From Druceiella hillmani (Eukaryota; Arthropoda; Insecta; Lepidoptera; Hepialidae), in the NCBI GenBank assembly GCA_039881145.1, contig JAYKKI010000016.1, positions 12,096,501 to 12,160,500 of the forward strand: a DNA stretch of 64,000 bases, written 5' to 3'. The notes beneath the pieces were generated by a model. That model worked only from the letters and a program-made list of their open reading frames with translations. It was not told the DNA's origin and searched no databases. Shown in pieces: positions 11,301 through 22,708 of this stretch. How positions within the stretch are numbered: position 1 is the first letter of the stretch; each line of letters starts with the position of its first letter. A program made the position numbers and the translations under genes.

Positions 11301-13756
11301 GGTTTATACGAATCCACAGTTAGCGTGCACATCATACACGACTGATATAATTTTTACATATGATTCGATAATTTCACAATGGGAAAAATATTTACTTACC
11401 ACATTATACCAGATCGTTGATAGTCTACAATAAGCTTCATTTACCGCGTACTTCATTCATGCAGTTTAGATAACGAAAAGAAACAGAAAGACATATGGAA
11501 ATATATGGACAACAAAATTCTCAATTTGTATGGACCACAAAATATTTAAGTATTACTTTGCTTATAACTTTTATATATGTTAGGTTTAATCTTTTCTGAT
11601 GGGAGTTAACTAATTGTCTATAATTAAATTCTTTTACTGTCTAGAATTAAACTTTAATACTTGAAAATTCATTATTTTCAAAATTATTTTTTTAATAAAT
11701 ATTAAATTTTGTTATTTTTCATTTTAAAATGAAATCCACATATTGTATTCGGTAATTATACCATAAGGGCAGCCTGCTGCTATTAAAATTCAATGTTACA
11801 AGCAATTCAATGTTAAATTCAACATATGTTCAATCAAAATAATAATTACATTATTTTCATAGTAAAAAATCCCAATGAGCGTAAAATATCAATAAAAAAA
11901 GTGTAAAAAATAATCGTCAAGTTACAATTCCAAAATAAAATACGATTATGAGTTTTCTCGGTGAGCTCAACCGAAGTACTTGATATAAATGTGCAAAAAT
12001 TTAATGAGCTTTGCTCATATATTGAAATTTAGGCAAGCGAAATCTCTTTGGGTATCACTAAACAAAAAAACACTCTGAGAAACTATATATTCTCTAAATT
12101 TATAATGTTTATTGTACTTATATTAGAAACATTAAATTATAACTGAATTACGGTAACGTTCTAGAAATCTATTGACTTGTCTTTTTTTTAAATGTACCTT
12201 ATATTTCAAGAAATGTTCTTTTTTATCCAAACTACTATGAAATCTCTATGAAACAATCTTGACAATAAAACTGAATGAATTGAACACCAACCATGCATCC
12301 TCATTAAAACACTCAACATCTTAATTTGTTATTCCTATTATTTTGCTTCCTTTCCTTTCTGAACAATATCACTCTGCAATTCGCATCTGAAACTCTTTTT
12401 TGGTTCAAATTTTATAGATCATTCATTAATAATCTTAATAAAGTAAAGTTACTTATATACTTAAGAATATTTCCATAACGTTTGATAATAACGCCGCGTT
12501 CAAATATTCCTAAAAAATTGTGGTCAGTTGAAAAATAACATACGTGCAGCTTTTTATCTCAAACTTTTTGTTTTATAGTATCATAAGAGTAATTTCGTCG
12601 TCGCATATTATTGAAGATAAACTATTAGGCCGAAGAATAGGGAAAGAAAGAAACTGCGATTGAAAAATATGCTGATATGTATGCTATTCGACACGAGATT
12701 CTGTTACAATTCAGCACATATGCTTTTTATTTAAATACGCACAGAATGATGGACAAATTAAATATATGACGATGGAACGTAATTCCGTTAATTATCTTAG
12801 CGATATTCATATTCATTTCCATTTATGCGATACTGTTCACACATCCATTATTGAAATAATCTAATGTGAATTGAACTAATGTTGAAATATTATTGAACAA
12901 ATATTTCTATCAAATTAAGATACAATATGGGTTTATAAAATTTTATCTTGTATGTAATAATCTGGATCATTAAGCATATTCACGAAAATCACATATCTTA
13001 CATTTCCTTAGTATATCTACCAGATTTAAACTAAAATTATTATGATTCAATTAAGTATTTACCAAATTATCCTACAAACACAATTAGTTATTCTTATTTT
13101 TCACAACTATGGCAACCATTTTACAAAAGCGAGATCAATAGTGAAAAAGTATAATAAATATTTCCGAAAGTCATTACAATGACTTTATTAGGTTCATAAT
13201 ATCTGCTAATGACTTCCATTAAAGACATAAAGGTATATTAAGCTCGCCCTCATTACAGAGGAAAATACGTCCAAAGAAATATTTCATCTTAGAAAAGGCT
13301 CATAAAAAGTAATCGGATGAGGGTGAAAATTGTTACCTTTATGATGACAATAAGGAAGATGGAAAGTTAAACTTTATTTCACAGAAAATATTTGAAATAT
13401 TATTTTCCTCGAAAGAGGTTAAATTAATAGTGCGATTATGCGCAGACTGCGACTTTGTCATCATTTCTCATTTTAATATGTCCATTTGAATCGTACGTTC
13501 GTGCAATTTGTAGTTGGCATAATAACTGCAAATTTTAAAACAAATATTCCAGAGTAGTATGGATGTCACTTGTGTGTACGATACGTGTTGTTGCAGCTTG
13601 CGAGAAGTGTACGTTCGCCGCACCGCATGTTATTACGAAAGATTTTCAATAAATAACAACAGCTGTATGTCAGTAAAGACAAATCTTTATTTTATGTTAA
13701 CAATGAAAAACAAACTAATAACAAGAACAATCCCGTCAAATATATTTAGTTAAACT

Positions 13757-13903
13757 TGATAAAAAAAAATAAAACAACGTGTTTTCGATTTTAATCCACG
13801 GAAGCGACTAATTTACTTTATTCAAACTTTACATACTCGTACAATAGTCATAGAGGGCACACCTGGTTACTTAGATATTTTGTTTGAATACATATTTATA
13901 ATA
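13757..13903 (-). repeat. 3' LTR of the copia element
   Basis: About 147 bp aligned with 17,635-17,778. Shared stretches include aaacaacgtgtttt, gaagcgacta, tttactttattcaaa and cttagatattttgtt. The right boundary follows from the polypurine tract at 13,904; the left boundary is approximate. Short LTRs fit copia-type elements. Confidence 0.75.
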
Positions 13904-13913
13904 TCCCCACTCG
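13904..13913 (-). promoter_or_regulatory. Polypurine tract of the copia element
   Basis: Read on the minus strand, cgagtgggga directly abuts the 3' LTR. That is the expected position and composition for the plus-strand primer of reverse transcription. Confidence 0.65.
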
Positions 13914-14034
13914 AAATATCTCTATCCTCTATAGACAATAATGACAATATAATGATTGATCTTTTACAGTTACACTCTTACAATACCTAATGTTCTCATA
14001 AATTTAAAAAGTTTAGCTGAGTTGAAACTTTTAG

Positions 14035-14345
14035 TTAGTATAGTTTAGCTGGTATGTCTGTAGTATATGATAGTATGTCTGTAGTATATGAAAATGTCAA
14101 TACAATTTTGTTACTTATCATTTCTCTACAATAATGATATATTATTTCAATATGCTTAGTTCTATTACGAAAGCTAGGATTCATTAATAATTTAAGTACG
14201 CTTTGATTATCATTATGTAAAGTGATTTTATACATTTCTTTAGTAATTTCATACTGTAAATTTCCAAGATATATTGCTTTTTACTAGCTTCTGAAATTGC
14301 TACATATTCAGCTTCTGTACTGGAAAGTGCAATACTCTTTTGCTT
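14035..14345 (-). pseudogene. copia RNase H fragment
   Basis: The minus strand reads SSTEAEYVAISEASKKQYI around 14,270-14,330. This is the hallmark block at the start of the copia RNase H region, with its acidic residue. After a frameshift it continues as LHNDNQSVLKLLMN and FRNRTKHIEIIYHY, the closing RNase H motifs with a conserved Asp (HNDNQS). The region degrades the RNA strand after cDNA synthesis. A 21-bp tandem duplication (tagtatgtctgtagtatatga twice near 14,037-14,090) lies at its end. Confidence 0.85.
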
Positions 14346-14879
14346 ACAACAACTCCAAGATATAATAGATACTAATAAAGAAAAACAAAGACTGAGGAAG
14401 ACCTCCTATCATTAAGATCGTTAGCTTCAACATAACCGTCTCAATCAGCATTTTCATTTTTATAATATTTTAAACCTATATTTCTAGTTTTCTTTAAATG
14501 TTTTAATATCCTTGTTACATACATCCAATGTTTCTCAATATAACAATTGTTAAGTTGGCACTAAATTATCTGTCATATAACAATAGTTAAGTTGACTTAG
14601 ATATAGTGGATAATTAATTTGAACATTAGAAAATTCAGCTTCCTTAACAATTAGTTTGGTATCAACATTAAAGCGTCTGATAACATTAAAGCGTCTGATG
14701 TTTTACAGTCAGTCATATTAAATTTAGTTAGTAATTAATCAATATAATCCTCTTGACTCAAGGTAATAAACCATTATCCTCATCAAAATTAACTAACATA
14801 CCAAGACCTCATTTTCATACATTCTAAGTCTGTAATTTTAAATCTATTACTCAACATTGATTTGAAATGTTTCAATTCA

Positions 14880-15561
14880 CGATCATCATTTAAAAAAAAA
14901 ACAAAACAAAAAAAACGTCCACACACAATGTCACAATGGTTCGTTTGGAACCAATAATTTTTGGGTTTAACATGGTTCTATTTTAGACTTATTATAGCCA
15001 TCTGCTATCATACACTCTTAGCACAAGAAGGTGTGATAACTTTCTTGTGCTAAGATCTGGAAGATTGTTTGAGACCATATCTAGCCTTTTTTTTAATTTG
15101 AGGACTTTAATTTCATCTGATCAAGTAAAACCAATAGGTCTCTGCATATATATTGTCTCATCCAGGTCAACATTCAAAGATGTCTTGACATAAAGATGAA
15201 CCGCTACTAAATCTAACTGAACTGACAATGAAAATAATAACATCAATGTTGTGTGTCTCACCACTGGAGAAAATATCTCTTCATAATCTACATCAGATTT
15301 TTGACTACATCCTTTAGCCACTAGTCTTGCTAAACTCTTATAATGCATACTATTATCACTTTCATGTCTCTTTTTAAGAACCCTCCCAGGCATCATTGTT
15401 TTGAAGCTTGTAGCTCTTACAGCTCGTTCCCATTTCTCCTTTTCAGAGCCTTGTAGTGCTTTCTCTAGCGTAAGCTCTTCATTATTAATTTTATTATTTT
15501 TTGTGCACATAAATCTATATCTATCAGGCTTTTGGTAGTAAAGTTGGTGAAGTGATTTCAT
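14880..15561 (-). pseudogene. copia reverse transcriptase fragment
   Basis: The ORF at 15,121-15,561 reads EKWERAVR, ARLVAKGCSQKSDVDYEEIF and SPVVRHTTL. These match the N-terminal reverse transcriptase region of copia polyproteins, where the family usually has a W residue and a YxxTFSPV-type motif. It ends near MQRPIGFT. Farther along, after stops and an A-rich insertion, the YVDD-box equivalent survives only as CVDVFF near 14,900-14,930, so the catalytic Asp pair is damaged. A hairpin (cttagcacaagaa against ttcttgtgctaag, 15,018-15,054) sits in the decayed middle. It is non-functional. Confidence 0.9.
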
Positions 15562-15568
15562 TGTGTCA

Positions 15569-16769
15569 TCAATTCCCCACTAAATTCTTACTTACTGAAC
15601 GTGCTTCTGGCTTTGTATCTGAGTTTTGCACATCAACCATACTTTCCTGATATATTTTATTTTCCTCAATAATAATCACAACTCTGCGGTTTGTTATTAA
15701 TTGATTAGCTAGATTGTATACTCTGTAACCTTTGAGATCATCTGGAAAACCCACCAGAATACATTTTCAGATTACTGATCCAATTTGTGTCTCTTTTTCT
15801 TGGGGATATGCTTCATGATTATGCTTCCAAATATTCTAATATAACTAAGATTTGGTTTTGCATTGGTCCACAGTTCATTTTGAATAGGATTATTCAGTCC
15901 AATTTTTACAACGTGATTCTGTAAATAAACAGCAGTATTAAGGCTTCTGCCCAAAATTTATTGTCTAGCTTAGCTTCAAACAAAAGACATCCAGCTTTTT
16001 CTACGATTGTCCTATTCATACGTTCGCAAAGTCCATTTTGCTCAAAAGTATATGGGTTTGACTTCTGATGAATAATTCCCATTTTCTTTGAATAATTTTC
16101 AAAATTATTATTGCATGAGGGTGTAAACATCCATAAACAAAATAAAATACCTTGATCCTTCGGAAGAAACATTTTCCATGGGCCCGCAGATATCACTGTT
16201 TATTATGTTAAATAGCTTTTTATTTCTTTTGCCTTCATGGGGAAAAGGCAATCGACTAGGTTACCCTCACAGCACACTACCCAATTCATTATGATATCAG
16301 CCTCCTTGTCCAACATTACTCCTTCTTCCGCTTCTTGAGTGTTATTCACGTATTGACTGTTAACGTGTCCCAACCTATGGTACCAAAGTTCAAAGACTCC
16401 ACTACTGCAGCTAATAAACAAATAAGCGTATTTAGCTTATATACTCTATGTTTAAGAGGAGTAGTATCTACTGAAGTGTTATTCTTGTTCTAGATTTCAC
16501 ACTCATTGTTCATAAATAACCCCTTATTTTCATGTCTTATGAATTGACTAACTGATAATAGATTTGTCGTTAGACTGGGAACACATAACACGTTTTCAAC
16601 CATAACCTCAAAGTCACACTTCACAGTTGAAGTCAGAATTTTCACATTTCCACAACAAGAACTGGTAATTTATTTTGATAATTTATTTAGCAAATCCATA
16701 ATTACGCGCGTCAACTACCTAATATTAATTCGATTTTAGATGTTAACTTGCTCCCGAATCAATGTACCA
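15569..16769 (-). pseudogene. copia protease end, GAG-pre-integrase and integrase fragments
   Basis: On the minus strand WYIDSGAS at 16,746-16,769 is the aspartic-protease active-site motif, followed at once by a stop. The zinc-binding GAG-pre-integrase region appears as FELWYHRLGHVNSQYVN near 16,340-16,400. The integrase core reads QNGLCERMNRTIVEKAGCLL and KFWAEAL in 15,906-16,050, including the catalytic Glu of the NGxxER block. The chain continues in other frames to GFPDDLKGYRVYN at about 15,740. At least four frame breaks are visible. The integrase would insert cDNA ends into chromosomal DNA. Confidence 0.88.
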
Positions 16770-17590
16770 GTAATTTTTATGAAATGATTCGTTATGAAAC
16801 ACCGCACTAAATGCATCAGTGGATTTCTTTTTACTTTCAACCGTATCCTTAGAGGTTTTATTGATATTTCTGCACAGGTTGCGAAAATGATCAGTTTCCC
16901 CGTATTTATAACATTTGATATCTTTTTTATCTTTGACATTGAGAGGGAATTTTTTGCACTCGCGCCATCTTTTTTTTGCCCAAACTTATTTGGTGTCTTA
17001 TGTTGGTAACGGAAATATGCTAATGCGTTAATCATATCACTATCTTCCAGTTCCATGTCAATCAATTTTAACTTAATGGCGTCGGTTGTTATGCGTATGC
17101 TAGAATGTCCGACGGCCATTATCATGGCCATATATTTTTAAAATAATCCAGCCAGCATGATAGATCCAATTAACTATCATTAATGCCAAAACCTGTTCCT
17201 GCCAATTTTTGACCGGCTTCAACTATCTAAGTTACTTACGACGTCATCGAAGGGCAGTTTTCTAGGCGAATAGATATAATTTTTCAAACTTGAAAGGCTG
17301 AATAGCGCTCTCAACTGTTTTCATAATTCCTTAGATGTGCTGCCGTTTTTAAGGTGAACATGGATAGACGGCCCGGTAGTTCAAATCAATTTCACTTTTG
17401 TTTTCGCATCGTCTGTAGCTTCTATGGATGTTTCCGGCTCTGGTTTTATACATTTCACCATACTCTCCAACACTAGAAAATTCTCTGCTGCGAAAGACCA
17501 GTCACTGTAGTTTTCGTAACCTTTTAAAGTCAAAATCACACACTGCTTTATTACGTCACTGCAGTTGTCCAATCGCGAAATACAAATATA
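16736..17590 (-). pseudogene. copia Gag fragment
   Basis: The start codon at 17,572 opens MDNCSDVIKQCVI, then LKGYENYSDWSFAAENFLVL, the N-terminal capsid region typical of insect copia Gag. After a gap, AMIMAVGHSSIRITTDAIKL and LIDMELEDSD (near 17,040-17,130) are the C-terminal capsid part. A Cys-rich remnant near 16,860-16,900 may be the CCHC knuckle. Stops and deletions separate the pieces. Gag would package the RNA into virus-like particles. Confidence 0.88.
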
Positions 17591-17634
17591 TTATACATCT
17601 AACTGGTAATACTGACAAACAAATAGATAATTTA

Positions 17635-17778
17635 TGAATATCTTTAAGTTAAACAACGTGTTTTCACTTTTAATAAATGGAAGCGACTAACTTACTTTAT
17701 TCAAATTTTACACACAACAGTCACAGAGGGTACTAAGTAGGTAACTTAGATATTTTGTTCGGATAGATATTTAAAACA
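17635..17778 (-). repeat. 5' LTR of the copia element
   Basis: About 144 bp, partner of 13,757-13,903. Read on the minus strand it begins TGTTTTAAATATC and ends near ATATTCA, giving TG...CA termini. The divergence between the two LTRs shows the insertion is old. Confidence 0.75.
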
Positions 17779-18333
17779 ACAGCAATATTTTTTATCTATA
17801 CACTCTGAAGATGGAAACTCACTGAATATAAATAAAAAACCTATCAAGCACCAGTAAAACTCGAACTACAAGGGTTCTGTATATATTTCGTCACTTATAA
17901 ATATTTGAATGTGTGTATTATTTCTATTAAACCATTTAGAAATTATAATTTTTGACAATATAAATGAATAGAAAGTTACTATTTACTTTATCTTTCACAA
18001 ATGTATGTTTGTGTATGTATTTTTAAAAGTATGTAATCCAAGATAATCGCTATAGTTTTTCTGTAATAGTCCCTTTTTTTCATACATTTTGTTAAGTTCT
18101 TGAAGATTTAATACTATCTTATCCTTGTAAGAAATCAAAAAACTGTTTAAGGTACTTATGTAAATCGCAATATGCTTTTCTCTCCCTTACGTTTTTAATG
18201 CTTGCCGTGCTAAAATTCACATTCTCTCGAATTTCAAAGGGACGTAACTTTACTCGTATTCCGACTTTTGCGGAAAATTCTGCTATTATTATACATAACC
18301 AAATTTATATATTACCGTCATTTTAGTCATTTA

Positions 18334-18334
18334 C

Positions 18335-18393
<59 letters not shown>

Positions 18394-18394
18394 T

Positions 18395-18461
<67 letters not shown>

Positions 18462-18478
18462 ATATATATATATATACA
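18334..18478. repeat. Long (TA)n microsatellite
   Basis: Nearly pure TA with a few interruptions, lying exactly between segmental copies B and C. Translated Ile/Tyr frames here are artefacts. Confidence 0.95.
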
Positions 18479-20671
18479 TTGTAGTGTTAATTTTTCCATA
18501 AACGCAATTAGTTATTTCTATTATTTAAAAGTAAGGCAACCATGTGACAGAAACGAGAATAACAAAAGTAAATGGGTAACTTAAATATTTTCGAAAGTCA
18601 CAACAATAACATCATTAGGTTCATAATAACTGCCAACTATTTCTTTGTAAGACACAAAGGTATATTACTCTCGCCGTCATTAAGAGAGGAAAATACGTCG
18701 AACGAAATATTTCATCTTCGAGAAAACTCGTAAAAAGTAATTGGATGAGGGTGGAAATTGCCACCTTAATGGTGACGATAAGGAAGATGGGAAGTTTGAC
18801 TTTAGTTCAAGAAAATATGTGACATATTACTTCCTTACCAAAAACTTAAGTTAATAGCGCGTTTATATACCATTTATGTTCGGACTGTGACTTTCGTCGT
18901 TTTTCATTTTAATCTGCCTTTGGCACTGTACGTTCGTGCTATTTGTGGTGTGAATAATAACTCTACAGATCTCAATAGAATATTATGGAGCAGTGAGGTT
19001 TCTTGTCACTATGCGTCTTTTTGAAGTTTGGTGATAAAAAGAGTTCAATGTACCACTGCTGCAAAAAAGAATCAATTAATGCCAACAGCTACATATCAAT
19101 AACGTGTGTAAATACGTGATGTAATATTATTTCTAGTTTCTTTAAGTTTAGGTTTCCTTGTATTACAACATCTTCAACAAAGATTGGTAATAGCCCACCT
19201 TTTTCGTTATTTTTATCTCAGTAGTTTCGAAAATAAGAGTGCAGAATTTTATATTTTTGGATATTTTTTTGGAATACCTCTTTGAATAAGCGATTTAAAA
19301 TTGTGAAAATATATTTTTGTTCTTCTCGATGAATTGAAGTCATGAAAAGTAAAAAAAAAATTGAGTCCTTTATTTACCTTCTCTTTAATTTCGAGTATCT
19401 TAAAAAAGCCAGTAGTTAAAAATATATACAAAACATTTAGGATGATAAGGTGTATCACTAAGCCGACTTTCAAATTTATACATAACATGGTTTCCAAAGA
19501 AATCTCCCTTGAAAATAGAAAAGTTTAAATATATCGCCTACTAGTAACTATCAAAATATTTATTCGACTAATTAATGCATTCCACTTATTCGTTCCAATA
19601 TGTTACTTTAGTTAGTAAAATTAATTCAGACGCTTGACTTGAAATAAAAAAATTAGAAACATTTCGTAGACGTCTCAATGATGCTAATTTTAAAGGAAAG
19701 AAAAACTAAGGTATAACTTTTGTAGGTATATAAATATGAGAAATATTTTCAATTAATATATATGGTATTTAGAATTATAGCTCTTGTTATAGCTATGGTA
19801 TTTAGAATGATAGCTCTTGTTATCTTACAACCTTTGACTGTGACTTTAAAAACCCATATGTTTTCATAATTTGAGGTTGAATAGTTTCAGATATAGTAAA
19901 AATATCTAAGAAATGACTCTTGCTATCCCTAATAAGAGTCAGTTCTTGGACATTTTTTACTATGTCTAAATATTTAGTGCATAAAATTATGAAAAAATAT
20001 TGGGATCCTTCAAACGACACCCCGCAATACATATAGTAATAAATTAATTTTTTTTCTAGTACTTAATTAGCCCTAACTAAAATGTCTACGTGAATATTTT
20101 GAGTCTTAGCTAATACGATACGCGCAAGTTAATTTGTTTTGTTACTGGGCCCAATATAAAGTTTTACCTCAGGCAGTTTCTGAGAAAAACGGTTGACAGA
20201 CACATGAGTGATCTTATAAAGGTGACGAAAACCTAAAAAATGGTTACAGAAAGTTTTAAGTAGAAAGGGAAGTATGTTGTGTGGAATAAAGGCTTGAAGG
20301 AAGAAACAAAGAAATTGAGTATAGTCCAGAGAGGTGAGAGGAAAGATTACAAGTAGAGGGATTATGAGAAAATGTGGAGAAAATATTTTTAGAATAAATT
20401 AGAGGTATAAGAAATCACATTAAAATAGGTATCATGAGCAAATGCAGTATAGTTTCTAGTTGGTTCGGCGTTATTTTTGTAATTTTTAAATTCCATCAAA
20501 AATTATTGTGTATCAATATGCCTCCAATAAACGGCAGACTCACATTCGTCACTGTCATTCCATATTCCGCTCCGCCTATGTTGTTCTTGTAAATAAGTAG
20601 TCTCTTTTAAGTAACGAATGCAAAAGTAGCATTCGTTGTGAGTTGAAATCTATACTAAAAGTTTTTATAAC

Positions 20672-20910
20672 TGTTGGGTGTGTTTCAAGCAATTGAGAAA
20701 TGTTTACATCAAATGTTTTCCAAAGTAAAAGCGAAACATTCATCGAATAGTCTAAAATAGGGTTTATTTTAGACTATTCGATGAATGTTTGGCTTTTACT
20801 TTCCACGTTTCTTATCACTTTGATTGTTATCCAATTGGAATAACAATCAAAGTGATAAGAGACGTTAATAATTATCGAAATGGTATTTACTAAAACGTGT
20901 CACACTCAAC
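20672..20910. repeat. Composite fold-back repeat (possible MITE)
   Basis: Two adjacent hairpins are present. 20,723-20,759 pairs with 20,765-20,801 with one mismatch in 37. 20,811-20,830 pairs with 20,840-20,859 around a ccaattgg-type centre. Outer short repeats gttgggtgtg (20,673-20,682) and cacactcaac (20,901-20,910) are near-perfect complements and may be the ends. The segment is absent from copy A, consistent with an insertion. Confidence 0.6.
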
Positions 20911-20996
20911 GATTGCACACTGTCAACTAGGCTAATATTTGTCCCATATAATTGTGAATATATATAAACACACAATTTCAAGAATGATTGTTAATA

Positions 20997-21021
20997 GGGG
21001 AAATATGGGATAGATGCCCTA
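20997..21021 (+). repeat. Left terminal inverted repeat of the pogo element
   Basis: Matches the complement of 22,684-22,708 at most positions; mismatches include a/g at position 10 and the region near position 19. Confidence 0.85.
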
Positions 21022-21471
21022 GTGGGTTACATGCCAAAGTAAACGTGTAGCGACCTGTACACAACGTACGCCCGCATTGTTTTGTTTTAATGTAAGCTGG
21101 CCCCCACTCTTCCACCAATCGACGTTGTGCTCTTTGATGGAACGAACGTATCGTATTTTATGCATCGAAAAACGTCACGCGCGCTTACGGCTTATTGAAT
21201 TTCGGTTTAGTAAATTATTTAAGGGCCCAGAACTTTTGAACTTATAAGGTAAGGGCTTATTTTTTGTATTTTTAATCTGTATATACATCAAATAAAAACA
21301 TTTAAAAATAATTTCAGTATTTTTTTATATGTTTTATTTGCTAAATTGGTAGGCGTCTATCCCATGCAATAAGGATAGAAGCCCAGTTTTTTGTGAGTAT
21401 AGACGCCCTTTGAGGCAAATTCTCCCACATTTTATCATTAATTTAATCCATTATTTTCTCGATTTCTAGAC

Positions 21472-22382
21472 ATGCCACGTAAACATGTGCGCAAAGTACA
21501 ACCCCGAGGTATATGGACCGAGGACGCTTTTAAAAGCGCCTTCGAAGAAATGAATGAAAACAAATATTCTCTTAATGAAATATCTCGACGTTATGGCATT
21601 CCATGTAGAACTTTAAAGAGACTATTTGCGAAGCAAGATACAAAAAAACTTACATTAGGTATGTAGGTATTTCGGTTTTTGATAATTTAAATACCTTCTC
21701 TTATTATGAAACGTTCATTAATTCTTGCTTAAATTTATTTTCAGGTAAACACCCGGTTTTGGACTTCGACAATGAAAGACGACTTGTTGCACACGTTCAG
21801 AAATTAGAAGCAGCAGGATTTTCTGTAACACGAGATGTGATACGAAGACTGGCGTTCGAATTCGTGGAAAAGCTTAGCATTAAACATAACTTTGACCAAG
21901 AAACACGCAAAGCTAGATCTCATTGGCTACAGTCTTTTCTGGAAAGCAATTCAGAGCTTAGTGTTCGACAAGCTGAAGGTTTATCCCTTGCTCGAGCTCA
22001 GGGGCTTAAAAAAAGACCAAGAGCATCTTCAGAGGAGACTTGTGCTTCTGATAATTCACTCATAGAAAGTAATACCAGTGTTATTAAGGAAAACAAAATA
22101 GAACAAAAAGCTAAGAAACTGAGACTTAGTCGAAGAAATCCGAAAAGAAGTATGAATACTCAAAACATATTTCAGAGTTCTGTTCACAATGTTAATAATG
22201 ATTCAAACTCTACTGAGGATGCAATAAATAAATGTGTGGAATGTTTTGATGATTTTGAAACGACAAAATCAAAAGTGGACTGGATCCAGTGTATTATGTG
22301 TAGAAATTGGCTGCATGAAACCTGCACTATGTACGGCGATTATTACATAACAATTAATCATAAGTTCTTTTTCACACAATGA
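21472..22382 (+). CDS. pogo-type protein: psq HTH, CENPB-like HTH and zinc finger, no DDE domain
   Basis: Exon 1 (21,472-21,658) encodes a pipsqueak-type helix-turn-helix (TEDAFKSAFEEM, SLNEISRRYGIPCRTLKRLF). Exon 2 (21,745-22,382) joins in phase after an 86-bp intron and gives GKHPVLDFDNERRLVAHVQK, then a CENPB-type DNA-binding region (IRRLAFEFVEK, HWLQSFLESN, LSVRQAEGLSLARAQG). Next is a Ser/Asn/Lys-rich linker with basic KKLRLSRRNPKR. The tail has a PHD-like zinc motif, CVEC...CIMCRNWLHETC, whose last ligands appear lost (YYITINHK). The spliced product is 274 residues with no stop. Full-length relatives place a DDE endonuclease between the CENPB region and the zinc finger; here it is missing without breaking the frame. 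It could still bind element ends and repress transposition (inference). Host co-option is possible but unproven. Confidence 0.8.
21659..21744 (+). other. Spliceosomal intron in the pogo gene
   Basis: Donor TTAG|GTATGT and acceptor TTTATTTTCAG|GT bound 86 bases. Removing them joins a split Gly codon and continues LG-KHPVLDF in frame, as expected in this family. An in-frame stop just after the donor shows splicing is needed. Confidence 0.8.
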
Positions 22383-22683
22383 AACAATTATGTGTGTATT
22401 ATAATAAAAGTTATGTACAAGAAAATCAAAATATTATTTTATTAATTCGTAACTACGGGCAACTATCCCACAAGTCGAAATGATGAGTCGGCGTCTAACC
22501 CACACAGTGGGCAACTATCCTCAATCATGAGCTTGCTTATTTTATCTGAAATTTACTACAAATTATTTTCACAGTATTAAATTATCCTCATTATTATGTT
22601 CATTAATAAGTAAACAATCCCTCATAAAAATTAAAGATAATTAAATGCACATCTTCTGTGTCTTAATCGCTTATTTCAAAAAG

Positions 22684-22708
22684 TTAGGCAACTATCCCAC
22701 ATTTCCCC
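22684..22708 (-). repeat. Right terminal inverted repeat of the pogo element
   Basis: Reads taggcaactatcccacattt then cccc, followed by the TA target duplication. Confidence 0.85.

Larger units (their letters stand above)
13757..17778 (-). mobile_element. Ty1/copia LTR retrotransposon, complete but decayed
   Basis: The element reads on the minus strand: 5' LTR on the right, then Gag, protease, integrase, reverse transcriptase, RNase H, polypurine tract and 3' LTR on the left. That order, with integrase before reverse transcriptase, defines Ty1/copia. Length is about 4.0 kb, against roughly 5 kb for intact insect copia elements, so sequence is missing. Every domain carries stops or frameshifts. 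Copy A gives the uninterrupted target sequence. A 5-bp target duplication could not be confirmed (left flank aaact, right flank acagc), and no primer-binding site was identified. Confidence 0.9.
11300..18260 (+). repeat. Diverged segmental repeat, copy B (split by copia)
   Basis: It is colinear with copy A on both sides of the copia insertion. 11,325-13,756 matches A from about 2,870 to about 4,710. 17,779 onward matches A from about 4,715; for example 17,830-17,930 matches 4,760-4,850. The A sequence at the join reads straight across (aaacttgttaggaatac), giving a paralogous empty site. The right part fades before the microsatellite at 18,334. Confidence 0.65.
20997..22708 (+). mobile_element. 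pogo-type DNA transposon lacking the catalytic domain
   Basis: The element is flanked by TA (20,995-20,996 and 22,709-22,710), the target duplication of Tc1/mariner/pogo elements. It starts GGGGAAATATGGGATAGATG and ends, read inward on the other strand, GGGGAAATGTGGGATAGTTG. Several subterminal copies of a gggata(g)-type motif occur near both ends (21,355-21,410 and 22,456-22,540), probably transposase-binding sites. Inside is one two-exon gene encoding DNA-binding domains only. At 1.7 kb it is an internally deleted, non-autonomous derivative. Confidence 0.88.

Noticed and set aside
13559..13753. Cys-rich 64-codon frame resembling a small secreted peptide
   Set aside because: It has no signal peptide, and the aligned positions in segmental copies A and C do not keep the frame or the cysteines.
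17580..17640. Copia primer-binding site
   Set aside because: Nothing convincingly complementary to a tRNA segment was seen next to the 5' LTR.
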